A stretch of 64,000 nt of DNA from Harmothoe impar (GCA_947462335.1 OX381709.1:64038609-64102608); one strand, 5' to 3'. Counted from the first letter of the stretch, positions 22,536 to 35,234 are shown. Numbers and translations: made by a program. The notes: a model not told the origin generated them from the letters alone.

Positions 22536-22980
22536 TTATCTATAACGTTTAAAATGAAAATGAAATGTAGGCAAAAAATCCAAAAATACCTGTCTCTAAA
22601 GAACCTGGCACTACTGTGCTCTGGTTCAATAACCACGGGGGTATAATCAGTACTAAAATCCCATACAAAGCATGTTTATATACGTCATGCCCCCCAACTT
22701 TTTTGTTGGGGGGGGGGGGGGGGGGGGGGGAAGACTATGTTCTTGCCCCCCCCCAACTTTTTCCAGAATTATAGTTTTCAGGGTTGTCTCACTGTATCTT
22801 TATAGGGCTTAAAGTTGTTATCGAATTGAGTTGTGCCTTTGGAACTGGTCAAAATGCATCATTTTACTTCTGGAATTTCTAAAAAAATATATAAAACACA
22901 AATTTAGGAGGAGGGGGGCATGCCCCCTTTTAAGAATAGCTCTGACCTCTAAGTGTCATATTCTTTTCCCCTGATGTCAG

Positions 22981-23204
22981 GTAGGCCCATACAGTCTTGC
23001 CATCCCTCCCCCCCCCCCCCCCTCCAAGTATATAAGGCGCCAAAAATGTTTGCCCCCCCCCCTTTGAACTATAGTAACGCGCTGGCTTTTTTTTTGCTAA
23101 AAAGGGGCTTAAATTTTACGCCCCCCCCCCCCTCAGGAGGGGTCGGAATTTTTTACGCCGCCCCCCCCCCCCCCCCTGTAACTAATAAATGAACACTCCC
23201 TAAA
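22981..23204. mobile_element. GGGAGTG poly-C MITE, right part
   Basis: It ends in CTAATAAATGAACACTCCC followed by TAA, and contains CTATAGTAACGCGCTGGC as in other members. The left end cannot be defined among the poly-C runs. Confidence 0.65.
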
Positions 23205-23714
23205 GGGATGTTTGTTGGGTGTGAGGGGTAGGCAGGGAGGGGAGGTAAAGAGTAAAGAGTAATTTCACCCCCCCCCCCCCGAAAAAAACACGCTCAGACC
23301 CTCCCTCTACATTCCTTCATCTTGATTGCATAACTTTGATTAGCCATATATCTTGGACAAAGAAAAGTAAACCTTTATAAACTAACACTGATGAGTTTAC
23401 CACTCATATTACTATAACAACTCCTTCCCTATGATGCCAGTCTGCTTAATCCTGCTTAAACACCTTAGTCAGTCCATGTCATCATTTTTATTAAAATTTA
23501 CTTCGTTGTGTCAGGTGTAGTCGACCCCTCCCCTCTTTGTATATCCTAGCATAAGTATTGGGCATATATCTGGATAATATTATATTAAATTCTTACTGGA
23601 CCACAATGAACTATTGATTTATATTTCAATAAACATGGATTGATGACTGTATCTAATACATAACTATGTGTAACTATGTAGATATCCGTACCCAGATAAC
23701 AATATATAGGCCTA

Positions 23715-23894
23715 CCGTATTTGATGTAATAAGCGCCCTGGGCGCTTATAAAATTATTTCCATGGCGTTTTTAGTGCTTAAGAGTTTAATTGTCACCAAA
23801 ATCTTGAAAGTTGAGCCTTTGTTCTTGTCTAAAAATGCCCCAAAAAAGGGGGGGGCGCTTATTAGGGGGAGGGCGCTTATTACGTCGAATACGG
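23715..23894. mobile_element. Short TA-target MITE, second copy
   Basis: The ends CCGTATTTGATGTAATAAGCG and CGCTTATTACGTCGAATACGG are inverted copies with two mismatches and TA on both sides. It is the same family as 13886-14204, in reverse orientation and internally shorter (180 bp). Confidence 0.85.
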
Positions 23895-24560
23895 TATTCA
23901 CAATTGTACATGAACAAAACACCCCCCTCCATCCTCTTACCCCCCCCCCCCCCCCCCCCACTCATACATGTAGGATCTAGAGGACCGGTCGTTTTGGAAA
24001 ACCGGCCGATTTTATCTAGTCACAGATATGAGACTCTACTGTGGTAGAGCACCTGTCAGCTTTTATGCGATCACTTGTTTTGGGCACGTTCAACTAATTT
24101 GATCCAAAACTGAGGTCGTCGATATATCGAGACTTCACTGTACCAATCCCCCATACTACTGCTGTAGGCCTATACTATAGCATTAGAAAGCCCCGGCTCA
24201 GCTAGTATGATGGATGAATCGAGTTTTGTTCAAGTTTCTATTGGGATCGAAAATTGAGTACTCTAAGAAAAATTTTCACAATAGAGGAGGCTATAGCCTA
24301 GCCTAGGTGAGTAGGTCTATGTCGGCCCGTGGGTGTAAGACATACGGCTGTATCTTTTTTTCTAGCCATTGTCCATTAATTTTGACGACATATTCTGAAT
24401 TTGTGACAAATTTTACATGGGATCCCTTCACTGCAATATAATCATGGACCTGTACAATTCCATGATATAATAGACCAGTTATTAGTCCCCCGAAATCAAC
24501 GTGGACATTCCTCTGCTCCCACCCCGGCCATGTTGTGGCTGCAGTCTATGAAGGCAAGCC

Positions 24561-24600
24561 GCTAGGCGGCGCTACCACCCATGCGGGAGCGCCGCCTAGC
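24561..24600. repeat. Perfect GC-rich 13-bp-arm hairpin
   Basis: GCTAGGCGGCGCT (24561-24573) faces AGCGCCGCCTAGC (24588-24600) across a 14-nt loop. It stands out from the AT-rich surroundings. It is not the end of a recognised element. Confidence 0.9.
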
Positions 24601-24629
24601 ATAGAGCTTGCGCTTCTGGGACGTCTCTT

Positions 24630-24755
24630 TTCTGTGAGTAACGCGCTAGCTTTTTTGCTAAAAAGGGGCTTACATTTTTATGCTCCCCCCCTCAAGAGGG
24701 GTCAGAATCTTTCCCCCCCCACCCCCCCTGTAATTAATAAATGAACACTCCCTTG
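24630..24755. mobile_element. GGGAGTG poly-C MITE, right part
   Basis: AGTAACGCGCTAGCTTTTTTGC, then C runs, then TAATTAATAAATGAACACTCCC followed by TTG. It lacks a left end. Confidence 0.6.
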
Positions 24756-25232
24756 GCCTATGTTTCCATGAATCCACCCCCCCCCCCCCCCGCTAACCCA
24801 CGAGTGGTTGAAAGTTTTTGCCCCCCCCCCCCCCTTTTTGCCCCCACCCTTCCTCGGCGGGATGGATAGGCCTACTTTTTACCATTCCATAGTCCATGAC
24901 TCCATTATCCATAATCTAATCAGTCAAAAGACAAAAACAGAGGAGAAAACCAACACTCAGGAGAGTTCGCCCAATGGCATCAGGAATCACATGAATGCTC
25001 GTTGGGTACATCCCATTCGGTGACTGTGGCCCAGTGTGGGGGCGGCACATGAGCACAGAAAAGATGGTAGAAATGAGGTCAGCTTACTTTGCAGAATCAT
25101 AACCAAATAACTATTCTAAAACTGCACACCACCACGAAACGGAATCACAAGTAACACCTAGAAGAATCAAAGAACCACACACCACCACAACGAAGGACAG
25201 ACATAGCTTTAAAGTCAACAATTTATACTTAC

Positions 25233-25353
25233 CAAAGAAGAAGACGTGACGAAGCTTGAGAGCCCAAAATTCAACTGGGGAGCCGTTTCCGGGAGCGGTT
25301 GATCGAATCTTTAGCTCAATCTCCAAGCGGATGTATACTCCGCCCGAAACCAT
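25233..25353 (-). CDS. Candidate first coding exon of the membrane-protein gene
   Basis: Forty codons from ATG at 25353 plus one base, ending in CTTTG before a consensus donor GTAAGTATA. Joined to the exon that starts at 17721, the frame continues through seven codons into the ATG at 17701 with no stop, giving a 47-residue N-terminal extension. An in-frame stop lies upstream of 25353. The join is in frame, which has a one-in-three chance of being luck. The ATG at 17701 has the better Kozak context (A at -3). So this exon may be coding or may be 5'UTR only. The exon is more GC-rich than its surroundings, as first exons often are. Confidence 0.45.
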
Positions 25354-26549
25354 ACGATTTAGACATGTGTTCTGCCTGAAGAGTGCACTTGACCTAGATA
25401 ACGTAGTTCAGACGTAAAGCACCAGACGGCGCACGTATATTTTAGTCTGCTCATAATACAACAGGTGGCGCCATAATTTTTTTGCTCCCTTACTGGCTAC
25501 GCCCAGACTGCCTGGGAAAATGTATAAACATTTGCACTCATTGATGCATGATAGGGTAAAAGGATTGAACTCCTGCCCTTGCTTTTATAATGGAGGTCTG
25601 GGTTAAAAGTATTATATAATAGTGGGGGTACAAATACACATGCAGCTTTGCATTGGCTTTGGGTGCCCAGCTGATCTCCCTCTAGTCTAGACACTTAGGG
25701 TGTAATCCTAGGCCATATTAAAATGTGGCAGCCATGAAGTGTGTCATCCGCTTCACTGCTAACCTGACTGGAGTCTGGGTGTAGCCCACTTCTATGGTCG
25801 TTCATATCACCCAGAGAACGACTGGGCAGACCCCTCCATACATGACTGGATATGACTGAGCTAAATTGATTGGTTGACTTGATAGCCTATCAGAGGCTGG
25901 TATACCATAAACATGTGCATGTGCAGGCCTTGTGTATTGGGAAATACACATCTAACCACAAACAACATTTTTATGACCCCTTTCATGTTTTTAATTGCCC
26001 CTATGATCTTTAGGTGTGTATTGGTCAATATACACCCAACATAGGGGGAGGTCACCCATATAGCGTTCCCTGCCTGTATTTTATCACAGGGAGGTCTACA
26101 GCCTACTTCACTGCACATGGCAAGGTCACCTGGACCGGGGGGCGGGGGGGATTCAGAATACACATCCATTAATAGAGGATCAAGATAATGATGAGGTGGT
26201 GAACCGTTTGAGATGCCAGGGATGAGAGTGACCAGGCTCAAAATAACTTGAGATGTTCAAATTGAGGCCCCTGATAGGCCTGAATGAAGGTCCTCTCTGG
26301 TTCAACATTAAAAAACTTGAAATCAGAGAAAACGTTCATCCCTGTTATATAGCAAACTTTCATCCCTGTCATATAGCAATTACAGGGGAGGTGTAAAGAC
26401 GGGAGATTTGGGCATTTTGTAGTCTGTAATCTAATAGGGTGAGGATGCATATATCGTCAAAAATGCTAAGTATTGAAAAGATAGGGAGCGTCCTGCTATA
26501 GTAGTGGCATGCAAAAAGAAGAAGAAAACACTTCAGTTTCAAGCACATT
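25354..26549. other. Intergenic; no feature recognised
   Basis: Likely contains the promoter of the minus-strand membrane-protein gene just above 25353 and the end of the ABHD17 transcript near 26550. No other gene or repeat was recognised. Confidence 0.4.
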
Positions 26550-29500
26550 TTTGTTTTATTAAGAACTGATGTTTACACAGTAAATATACCTGTGTGAATG
26601 TATTAGGATGATCCTGTTGCATCTTTTCAATGAAAATATCATCGAGAATAACATCCCTTTTTACATAGCCTAACATGACTCTGTAAATAAATTATACATA
26701 CAACCAACAGCATGTTGCCCGCGGACATACATGTGATGATGGGATAATTCATTTGATCATTAGACTATGGAAATATAATATGATGATGGTCTGCTGCCAA
26801 GTCAACAATTCCACTTTCAATAATCTACAATTTCCTCAAAACTTCCCTCAGTGCCCCCGTAAGGCGCCCGTTAGTAATATCTCAGAATATTTCACCATGG
26901 ATTCATCAGTTCGTTAATATAATACAGGTGCAATGCTCATGCCTGATCCTTTATGTATTTATTATAATATAAATCCAGTTTATCATAGTTTTGTGACTGA
27001 CCTGTGAACTATACACCAGAAAAGAAGTTCGGTTACAAAGTAAAGCTGTACAAGAGAATAACATAAAAGAAACAAAAGACAAGCACAGGACAGCTAGATA
27101 GCTAAAAAAAAAACATGTACTCGTCTGAACTCATGGCAAGAAAATAAACTACCAATATTGCAAAGTCATCCTCATTACATCTTCATCAAAAATATGTTTC
27201 TCGTAATAAATTAACTTACAATTTCAGTCACAAAGACCATACAAGTTCGCCATTGCACCTTGGGATTTCTTCGGTGTATTCATGAACAAATATCTGCCCA
27301 TGTATTTCTACATTTGCTGGCTTCAGACTGAAGAGGGGAGGGGAGAGAGCATCTGATGGGATATTCCTATCGAATTCTATCTACGGCGCGCCTATGACTG
27401 ACAATGAAAGTAGTAAGCATACAGGAAATATTTTCCATACACCGAATTTTATATAAAATTTTCCCAAGAGCAATGTATTATTTCATTTTTTATACATGGT
27501 ACATTGTCTCTGAGAATCAATTGTTTCATTCCCCCCATATATTATGCACCTTATAACTGCTAAAAACTGCAAAGATGCAATGCAAAACTCAAAGAAATAC
27601 CCACCAGTGACCAGTGCAGTTAAGTTATAATATTCAGTTCGCAGTCTGCTGCCTGGTGCTCAGAGGTTCTAATGGAGATTGTCATACTGAAATCAGCTAC
27701 AAGTTTAAACAAATCTAAATTATCAAACTAAAAGAAGTTTAAGAGAACAATTGATTACTACAAGTCAGTGAACAACAGTTTGGTCCAGTGAAATGGCCAC
27801 TGTGATTTGTTGATACAAGTCTCCCTTCTGACAGAATACTGGTTGAAAACGTCGTCTACACTGTATGATATAAAATACTTAAACATTATATGTTTGAAAA
27901 TGATCAGACATACCCGCCGGTAATGATTTTGTGGAAGAGCATGACACCTGTCTGTCCTTCTGCAAAGTTGGCAGTTGTTATCTATGAATGTTTCTAACAT
28001 AAAACGAACTACTACTGCTTTGTATTTACATCCCTTCATGCCGTCCTTTTTGATCCATTTTATCTTGCACTGTTTGTCTGCTGTTCCAACAACCAGAATA
28101 ACATTAGGATATATATCAATACCTGTTAGAGGGAAACTATCTTCGACGTAATGTATACACCAGTTCAAGTATTAAGTCGAGACCTTCCCTTTGTACTGAC
28201 AACACCAGGTTAGATGTGTCGCTTCAGTCCTTCGGCCAACTGATATTCCATTGTTTTATAATAACGGTCAGCTCTTTTTGTGAAAGGGAAGGAAGAATTT
28301 TCTAAAAAGATTTAGATTCTAATTTTCTTTTTTTCAAGTTTATCGTCCATCTCCATCAGACACCCACTCACACAGTACTGGTCTATGAGTTACTCTGTTA
28401 CGATTTGCTTGTGTCCGACACAAGTCTGAATATTTTAAGTCCACCATAATTCTGACTCACAAATGATCTTACATTGTCAGTGACCTGAAAATGTACAGAC
28501 TGAGGAATATACAGGGATATCAGCGGATACTCGTAACAGAAAAAATACAAGACAGGAAACATTTTTACAGCCTGTCTATGCGTGTACCCAACAGGTTTAT
28601 CCCCATCTTTAAATACATACACATATATAGATATATGATTTGCTGTTTTTGTCGATGCGGCCTTTATGTCTTTTTTTCGCAGTGCTTAGCATTTTTTCGG
28701 CCTTAAACTTGAAAAACTTGAGACGGTTCCTGTAAAAGTCAGCATCGTGACTAGTTTTGTCACGCTACATTTATATGTATATATGTATAGATATATATGT
28801 AATATTAACTATGAATGATGAAGATGAAAGCGTCTTATGAAGTGCCAACACCCACTCACAGGCACACAGGGGTTCATAGTTGGCTCCACGTGCACGACAA
28901 TATTACAGGGTCGACACAATACATCCTCCAGCAGTGCGCACAGGTTCACTTTGTTTGGTTGAACAGTACAATAAAAGACTTTATCCACATCAGTACAGGG
29001 TAGGGTAGTCTTCTCAATTCTCACTTTGTCACTTCACTTCAATTTCACTTGAGTCACAACAAGCAGGTCTCCCTATCACTCAGTGTTTAATACATCACTT
29101 TCTTGGTTTGCACACACTCCTCTCTACTTTCCTCCGTATGTACATACACACATGCACACCTCATTGACTTAACTAGATTGACAAACTCATGCAAGGAGGA
29201 AATACTCATTCTCAATGCACCCAACACTCCATGGGGGGTGATGAGTCCATAACCTGGGTTGGTAGAGGGAGGGAGGTAGTAGTGGATTAAGGGTATGTGA
29301 CATAACCCGCTGGAGGCTATTTATCATGTATACTGTATGAGTGATGAGTAATTATTACGATGTAACAGGTGAAAACAAAGTTCCCTGAACCTCATGGTGA
29401 CAGGTGAGATGGATGGTGCCAAATGATGATTCCTTCTCCAGTTTCAGAGGGGCTTGAAGTGGATATTTATGTATTCATATATATATTCATATTATGTATA

Positions 29501-30856
29501 TTCATAGATTTACGACAACAGTAGTTCATGTCACAGATGGGTAACAAGTATTTCTGACAATGATAATGAACTAGGGTCAGGGGAGTCACCTCTAGCGGTG
29601 CTCTCTGTTTTACTTCTCCGACCCGGTTCCATAACCGCAGCGGCGGTATCGGTTGGGATGGAGGTGGTAGATGTTGAATTTGTAGATAAAGTGACACTTT
29701 CATTGACACTAGGGCGATTGGTAGCGGACACGGACGCTGTATCTCCGTTGACGATGGTAACACTGTCCCTCAGCAATACCGAGTTGTTGTAGAGCAGCTC
29801 GGATGACGATGAGGTGGTGGTGGACTCCTTCTCAGAGACTACCACCTCAAGGACTGCATCGCTGAGGGCAGTACTGCTGAACATCTCCTTGGTGAGAGAC
29901 TCACTGGCCAGTGAGGGGCTCGTGATGGCTGAGTCACCCACCGACATCTCGCTTGCAGCTGACGATGACGTAGCCGGCGAGGTCTTGTGTGATGACTGCA
30001 GGTCACCTGCCGAATAGATACCACTGGTGTGGCAATCACTGGCACTTGCCAATGACCCGCCATTTGCAGTGCCTACATACTCGCTGGCAATGCTTGATAG
30101 CGGCATGCTGCCAAGTGAGGCATCCTCCTGTATGGGGGAGTTGCTCGCAAGGGACATGACATTGGCTAGTGAATCGCTCGACTTGGAAGCAGGTTCCTCC
30201 TCCTCGACGGCGGCTGGCGACACGCTCACACTCACGTTGGATGCTGAGGCACAGTCCCGTGGCATGCAGAGCTCATCAGCCGCAGAGTCACACGACGGTG
30301 CAGCCGAGCCAGCTGAGTCACAGGAATGCGACACGGAAAAGTCCTCTGGCACCGAGACCTCGTCCAGCGAGAGCGGCACCGGTGGTGGTGGTATACGTGG
30401 TGTGGCCACAGAGTCACCATCGTCGTTGGCAGCAGCGCGGCGGCGGCTTGGTCGCGAAGAGGGAGATTCCTCCGCAGTGGCGGTGGTTGATACATCGTCT
30501 AACAGGTTCAAGGGCTCCAAGATGGCGGCAGTTTTGATGACGTTGAGAGGGTCCGACACAGAAGTCAAAGAGGTTTGGGGATACTCGATGACGACAGAGT
30601 CCTCGCTGCTGATGGAAACACGTCTGGCAGGTGACACTCGAGCATTGGACGGCTTCTCGTCAGACACTGGCTCCGCACCGAAGGATGTCTCTATGGTAGC
30701 AGCTTCAGCACTGAAGGAAGTTTCTATGATAGCAGTCTCACGTCCAATGGAGGCCTCAATGTTGGCGATTTCCTCTGATAGAGATGCCCTGCCTTTGGTA
30801 AGAGATGATCTTGCGCCCGGTCCAGCTGACCTTCATACCCTAGTGTCCTCCTTATG
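26550..30856 (-). other. Probable long 3'UTR of ABHD17
   Basis: The minus strand below the ABHD17 stop at 30857 has AATAAA signals at 26569-26574 and near 26951. There is no competing gene, and the sequence is AT-rich with no recognisable repeat elements. The absence of MITEs, so common in the introns, supports a transcribed mature region. A 136-codon frame at 27758-28168 (minus) has no recognisable motif and is not called. The first 1.3 kb of this UTR contains the long in-frame ORF listed separately. Confidence 0.4.
29531..30832 (-). other. 433-codon Ser-rich ORF, in frame after the ABHD17 stop
   Basis: Reading on past the ABHD17 TGA (30859-30857) in the same frame gives seven codons (HKEDTRV), a second TGA (30835-30833), and then 433 codons without a stop to 29531. 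The product is rich in Ser, Ala, Glu, Asp and Thr, predicted disordered, with recurring SLAS or ASES words, an RRRAAA basic patch and IPPPPVP. The plus strand is also open here for 296 codons (30027-30917), since the segment is GC-rich, so openness alone is weak proof. Options are stop-codon read-through, an alternative last exon, a separate gene, or non-coding UTR. No known domain is seen. Confidence 0.35.
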
Positions 30857-31076
30857 TCAATTGAGCGCCAGTTCAACCCCTATGAACTGTTTCAAGCGCT
30901 CAAGGTACTGTCCATAGAGTTCTACATCGTTGTGGCCCGCACCCTCTACCCAGAGCGGTTCCACAGTCCGCGGGCACCTTTCATAGATGGCTAGTCCGTG
31001 TGAGAAGTCAATCACCTCGTCCTCTGTCCCGTGTATAACTAGCACCGGAGATGTGATCTTGGGCACTTTGTCTATA
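30857..31076 (-). CDS. ABHD17: ABHD17 depalmitoylase, last coding exon
   Basis: Residues 216-288 of an ABHD17-type alpha/beta hydrolase. The acceptor is TTGTGTACTTGCAG before 31076. The exon completes the split codon for Ser216 (AG + T) and continues [20 protein letters not shown]. It supplies the catalytic acid Asp235 in HGTEDE and the catalytic His264 in GAGHND, and ends at TGA. The final strand and helix ([13 protein letters not shown]) are complete, so the fold is intact. With exon 53724-54370 the protein is 288 residues, the same length as human ABHD17B. Exon phase and length agree exactly, which leaves little doubt about the join despite the 22.6-kb gap. Confidence 0.95.
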
Positions 31077-31884
31077 CTGCAAGTACACAAAGAGAAAAGA
31101 CAAGACATTAGTGACATTGCTTCGATTGGTGAATATTATGCCTATGTAAAAACAGTAATATTGGACTCCATGTACAGAGCCCTTTTATGCCACCTCTAGA
31201 TGCTGCACCAATTTCTGGCGCATCTACTCTGACTGAAAACAAAAGTTCATCAGTTAGCCACTATCAATATGATCTCTTCAGTACATTGTTATTAGTACGC
31301 TGATAGTGTGTGGTGGCCGAGTGCAATGTGGATAAAACCTCCGTCAGCTCAGGATTGCAATCACCAGCTGGGGTCAGACTCACCCATCGTGTCCCAAGCA
31401 ATAAGGTTGCTGCCTATCGATCACACCCTGGAATGGTCTACTAGTAGTACCCGCACCCACCCCAAGGCTCCTCCTCTGTGAGAACACCATGTGTTGATCC
31501 CCCATACATTTGTGGCCTCGGGTTTTACACCGATGTGATATGGATTCCCTGTCAGATGGAAATATGGATGGGAAAGAATTCAGGATGATGTAGGGAGATG
31601 GTTTCAACTTCAAACGAATATCAAATCAGAGATTAGAACCCATAGGATAGATGGATACTGAAAGTCCCATGTTTTTATTGAAAAAGATTGAACGTGTGAT
31701 TAACATCACAGATGACTCAGGGTCAGGGTGATAAAGTGATTGAAATGATAGACTAAACAACTGAATCTGTAAATATTATTTCAGGAACAATGAATTATTT
31801 GTCAATTCTGAGAGCAGGAATGTATTCCTGGGTCAAAACTACCCTCAAATCATGTGTCACACTAGTATGTGATCATATTTCAGC

Positions 31885-32115
31885 TGAGCAGGTGTGTGTG
31901 GGCGAGCTGGTGGGTGTGGGTGAGACGGTGGGTGTGGGCGAGCCGGTGTGTGTGGGCGAGCAAGTGCGTCTGGGCAAGCAGGTGGCTGTCGGTATCAGCG
32001 CCTGGTGGCGTGTAACCGCCGTTTTACGTCTCGGCCGAAAAGCGAGTCGATCGGAGCGTCAGCAGCGACACCATCTTCGGTTCTGTTTCGCCGTGTCGGC
32101 CGCCCGCGGGGCGGC
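31885..32115. repeat. 18-bp minisatellite followed by CpG-rich patch
   Basis: From about 31885 to 31990 the plus strand repeats an 18-bp unit around GGTGTGGGCGAG roughly six times (six-residue VGExV-type repeats in one frame). The next 125 bp are unusually rich in CpG (TCTCGGCCGAAAAGCGAGTCG and GCGGGGCGGCG). The patch might mark an internal promoter or enhancer in the ABHD17 intron, but no further support is visible. Confidence 0.5.
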
Positions 32116-33221
32116 GTGTGTAACAGATGATTAACTCCCCCCAGTCAATTACCACTGCCGACATATCTAGCAGAGGGGGGGGGGGGGGGGGGTACTCACA
32201 TTTCCATATAGTCTTTGTAACGATACGTGCATTGTCAGTGCAAAGTGAATCAGGGTTATCACAACACTGATCTGTTACACAAATAATATCAAGTTACCTC
32301 CCCTGTAAATTACCTCTAGTACTTAAGTGTTTGATAGATGTCTGAAAAAAAGCGTCTCACCTACCCCTCCCATAGAGATAGCATTGGTTGTCACGAACTA
32401 TCCAAATTTGGGGTTATCGGTTATCTACACGCTCTCATAGAGCTCTATGCTGAAGCAAATTACCAGCAATTACTGCCTAATATTATTTTTCATTTTTTAG
32501 GGGGTTACAGTTGGAATTTGTAAAAAACAAATACACCATTAGATAGATATTGTGGAAAGTGATCTAATGACACCATGCAAGATGCAAAGAGTGAAATATT
32601 GACCAAATGGGAGCAATTTCATTTTTTCAAGGAAAAGAGGTGTCCAGAATCGTCTCACTAGACCTCTGGGGCAGAACCCTGAGTCAAAAAGAAAAACAGG
32701 ACCAAATAGTAGACTTACAAATGCTAAGGCAATTTGATAGTCAAGGATTGACTAAAAGTATGGCAAACGTCACCAAATTAACTTTTTCTTTTTCGCTTAG
32801 CCTTAGTATAATAAAATTCCTACTGCAATATGACATCCATATTTTTGTCTGCAACTACAAAATAGAGGGATTCAACTACTCTGCTCCTCAGCTGTTTTGT
32901 GCTAATCTTAGTTGTTAAACTAAATTGAATATTTTTATTTGGCAGCGGGACATCTATCGTTACCTGCTTACCACCAGTGGTAGAGTGGTATCATGGAGTA
33001 GGCGTGGGGCAGGTAATGATCTAGTGGCGGTGGTGGGTATAGGATGGCAGTACGGCTGAGAGGACTGATCAATATGTGATGTATGTTTACCACAAGTATA
33101 AGTGACGGTGTATTACACCTCCCCAGCTGGCAACCATGTACAACTTATAGTACAGCACAACATAACTATCGACTACCTTCATTTTACTGCTTCTGATTAG
33201 GTGGGGGATGGGGATCTTTAT

Positions 33222-33325
33222 ATACTGTAATATCTGGCGTTTCAACAGCGGCTTATACACGATCAGAACCTCTAGTGTGGCTTATAGGATTGCATTAAAC
33301 TTGGGGTACAGCTTATATGCGTGGT
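33222..33325. mobile_element. Fragment of the TA-target GTATAAGCCGC MITE family
   Basis: TACTGTAATATCTGGCG, GCGGCTTATACACGA and GGCTTATAGGATTGCA resemble, with many changes, the members at 45068 and 63060. Only part of the element remains. Confidence 0.4.
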
Positions 33326-35234
33326 GCACAAAGTTTTATGGTGTATTAGACGAAAACTTGTATCTGATATTTAAAAACAACTCTCTCCACAACAACCACT
33401 ATCCAAACCCAGCAAAAGTTTAAGGCTGGGTCATAGCAGGAGTTCCCAGCGCCTGTGTGGAAGGGGCTCGGAGGCACAGAGTATGGCGTTGTGAGGGTTG
33501 TGACACGGTGCTGTGGGCAGCAGGTGCAGGGGAGCGTTCAGCTGGGCAGGACACGGTACTACTGGGGTCACTGCCCTCGGCACCGCGCTCTGCCTGCTAT
33601 GGTCCATGGGGGCTGTTTATAGAAAAAGGCCCACTGACCAGACAGTCTGATGTGATAACACCAGTTAGTGTTGGATTCAGAAACAGCAAGGACAACATAT
33701 GGATAAAATTAATTTGGCCTTTTTTTGTTTGCATATTTTCAAGTCCGGTCTCGTAATGCATGTTTTTTTTCATCATTTGATGATCGATCGATGGTACAAT
33801 TTATTATGCTGTTTACGATCTATGAGAGTGATCAATATTAGAATATCAAAATTAAAATAGTGCTATTAAATCCAGATACTAAATTGGCGTTGTGTGCCAT
33901 CAACTTTATTTTGTTTTTGTTTCTCGTTTGATCTTCATGAACAAAACATGCGATACTTCAGATACTAATTATTGGTGGGGGATGATTAAAAACATAATCG
34001 AACAACACAAGAAAACAAATTTGATCCAGGATCGCATCCCTCTGTCTATCAAATGTCATTGGGGAAGTGAGTCGCTAGGATTGTGCCCCTGCTGAAATTA
34101 CACCCCCCACCCCCACCCCTCCCAGTGAGCAGCTCACGTCGACCACCCTGTTTCACCTGTCCATGGGTGGCAGTCCTCAACTTACCCAGCACAGAGCAGT
34201 AAGAGCTACTCATGTTGCGTTGGGTACAATATACACTGTGATCGTTGTGACTGTGTGTCAGTGTGGAGTAGCTTACTAGTAGTTGGCGCAGTGACATAGG
34301 AATAGGGAGGCAGTACAGGATATAAATAGTGTCTGATTACTGATACAATGGGGACTGCATGGCCTTTATAGAGCTGATACTCATCTGCACCTATTATCTG
34401 ACGCAGACTGTTTTTATCTTTATGGGAGGCAGTATGCTTTATTGCCACTACATGATACTATTTATATGAAAACACAAATTCCATATTCCTCCCTGGGAAC
34501 ACGCCCCTGGCACTATTTCTGCCATTCCTTTTTATTCATTTCATAGCTCTAGGAGTTCACCACCTGAAATAGATAATTTGAGATCGTATAATCTCTTAGC
34601 CTCCATTACTGCCTGGCTGTTTGGGTGTCATCTGGGTCGTGTTGTGAATTAGAGCTCTAAGGGCTACATCTATAACTGAGTGACCTGTCCACCCATACCA
34701 TTACAGAGGCCAACCTACCGTAATTGATTCGGTGTAGGATTGACTGCCGTGGGCGCCCCCGTTTATACTCACAATAACCCAGAATGGACAGGTAATATCC
34801 TAAGTACATTAATCTGGGGGCAGTGCCACGTCCTCCAGCCTTAATAGGTAGCCCCACTAACACACCACCCACTGCTAGGTGGCAAATGAGAGATCTAATT
34901 TAAGATCTCCCAGCAGTATTTGCGCTTAACACTGCTACCAAAACCTATTAACCAATTATCTTTAATTAATACCTGTACTAAATATCAGGCACATCCAAAC
35001 ATGCAGTTAAAACTTGCCGCTAAAACATCACGTTTCAAAGTTTACCTACCCATTAATACTACAACCTATATTAGCCCCCCCCCCCCCCAACATTTAAACA
35101 ACAACATTAAAGCTTTGAACGAGAGTGTGTGCCCGTACTATTGATGGACGAAATAAATAGTCCATGGATAATGGAAGGAGATGGATCTGAACCGATGGAT
35201 CTGGTTGCCGAGGGTAAGTTCAATTGGCTATTAA

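Larger units (their letters stand above)
17722..25232 (-). other. Intron of the membrane-protein gene, rich in poly-C MITEs
   Basis: Bounded by GTAAGT at 25232-25227 and AG at 17723-17722 (minus strand). It contains several copies of the GGGAGTG family, a GGCCACTC MITE, a TA-target MITE, two hairpins and many C or G runs of 10-25. No other host exon was recognised inside. Confidence 0.6.

Noticed and set aside
27758..28168. 136-codon minus-strand ORF
   Set aside because: No motif; it lies in the presumed ABHD17 3'UTR.
30027..30917. 296-codon plus-strand ORF
   Set aside because: It is antisense to the end of ABHD17 and its downstream ORF. The GC-rich segment is open in several frames, and no domain is seen.
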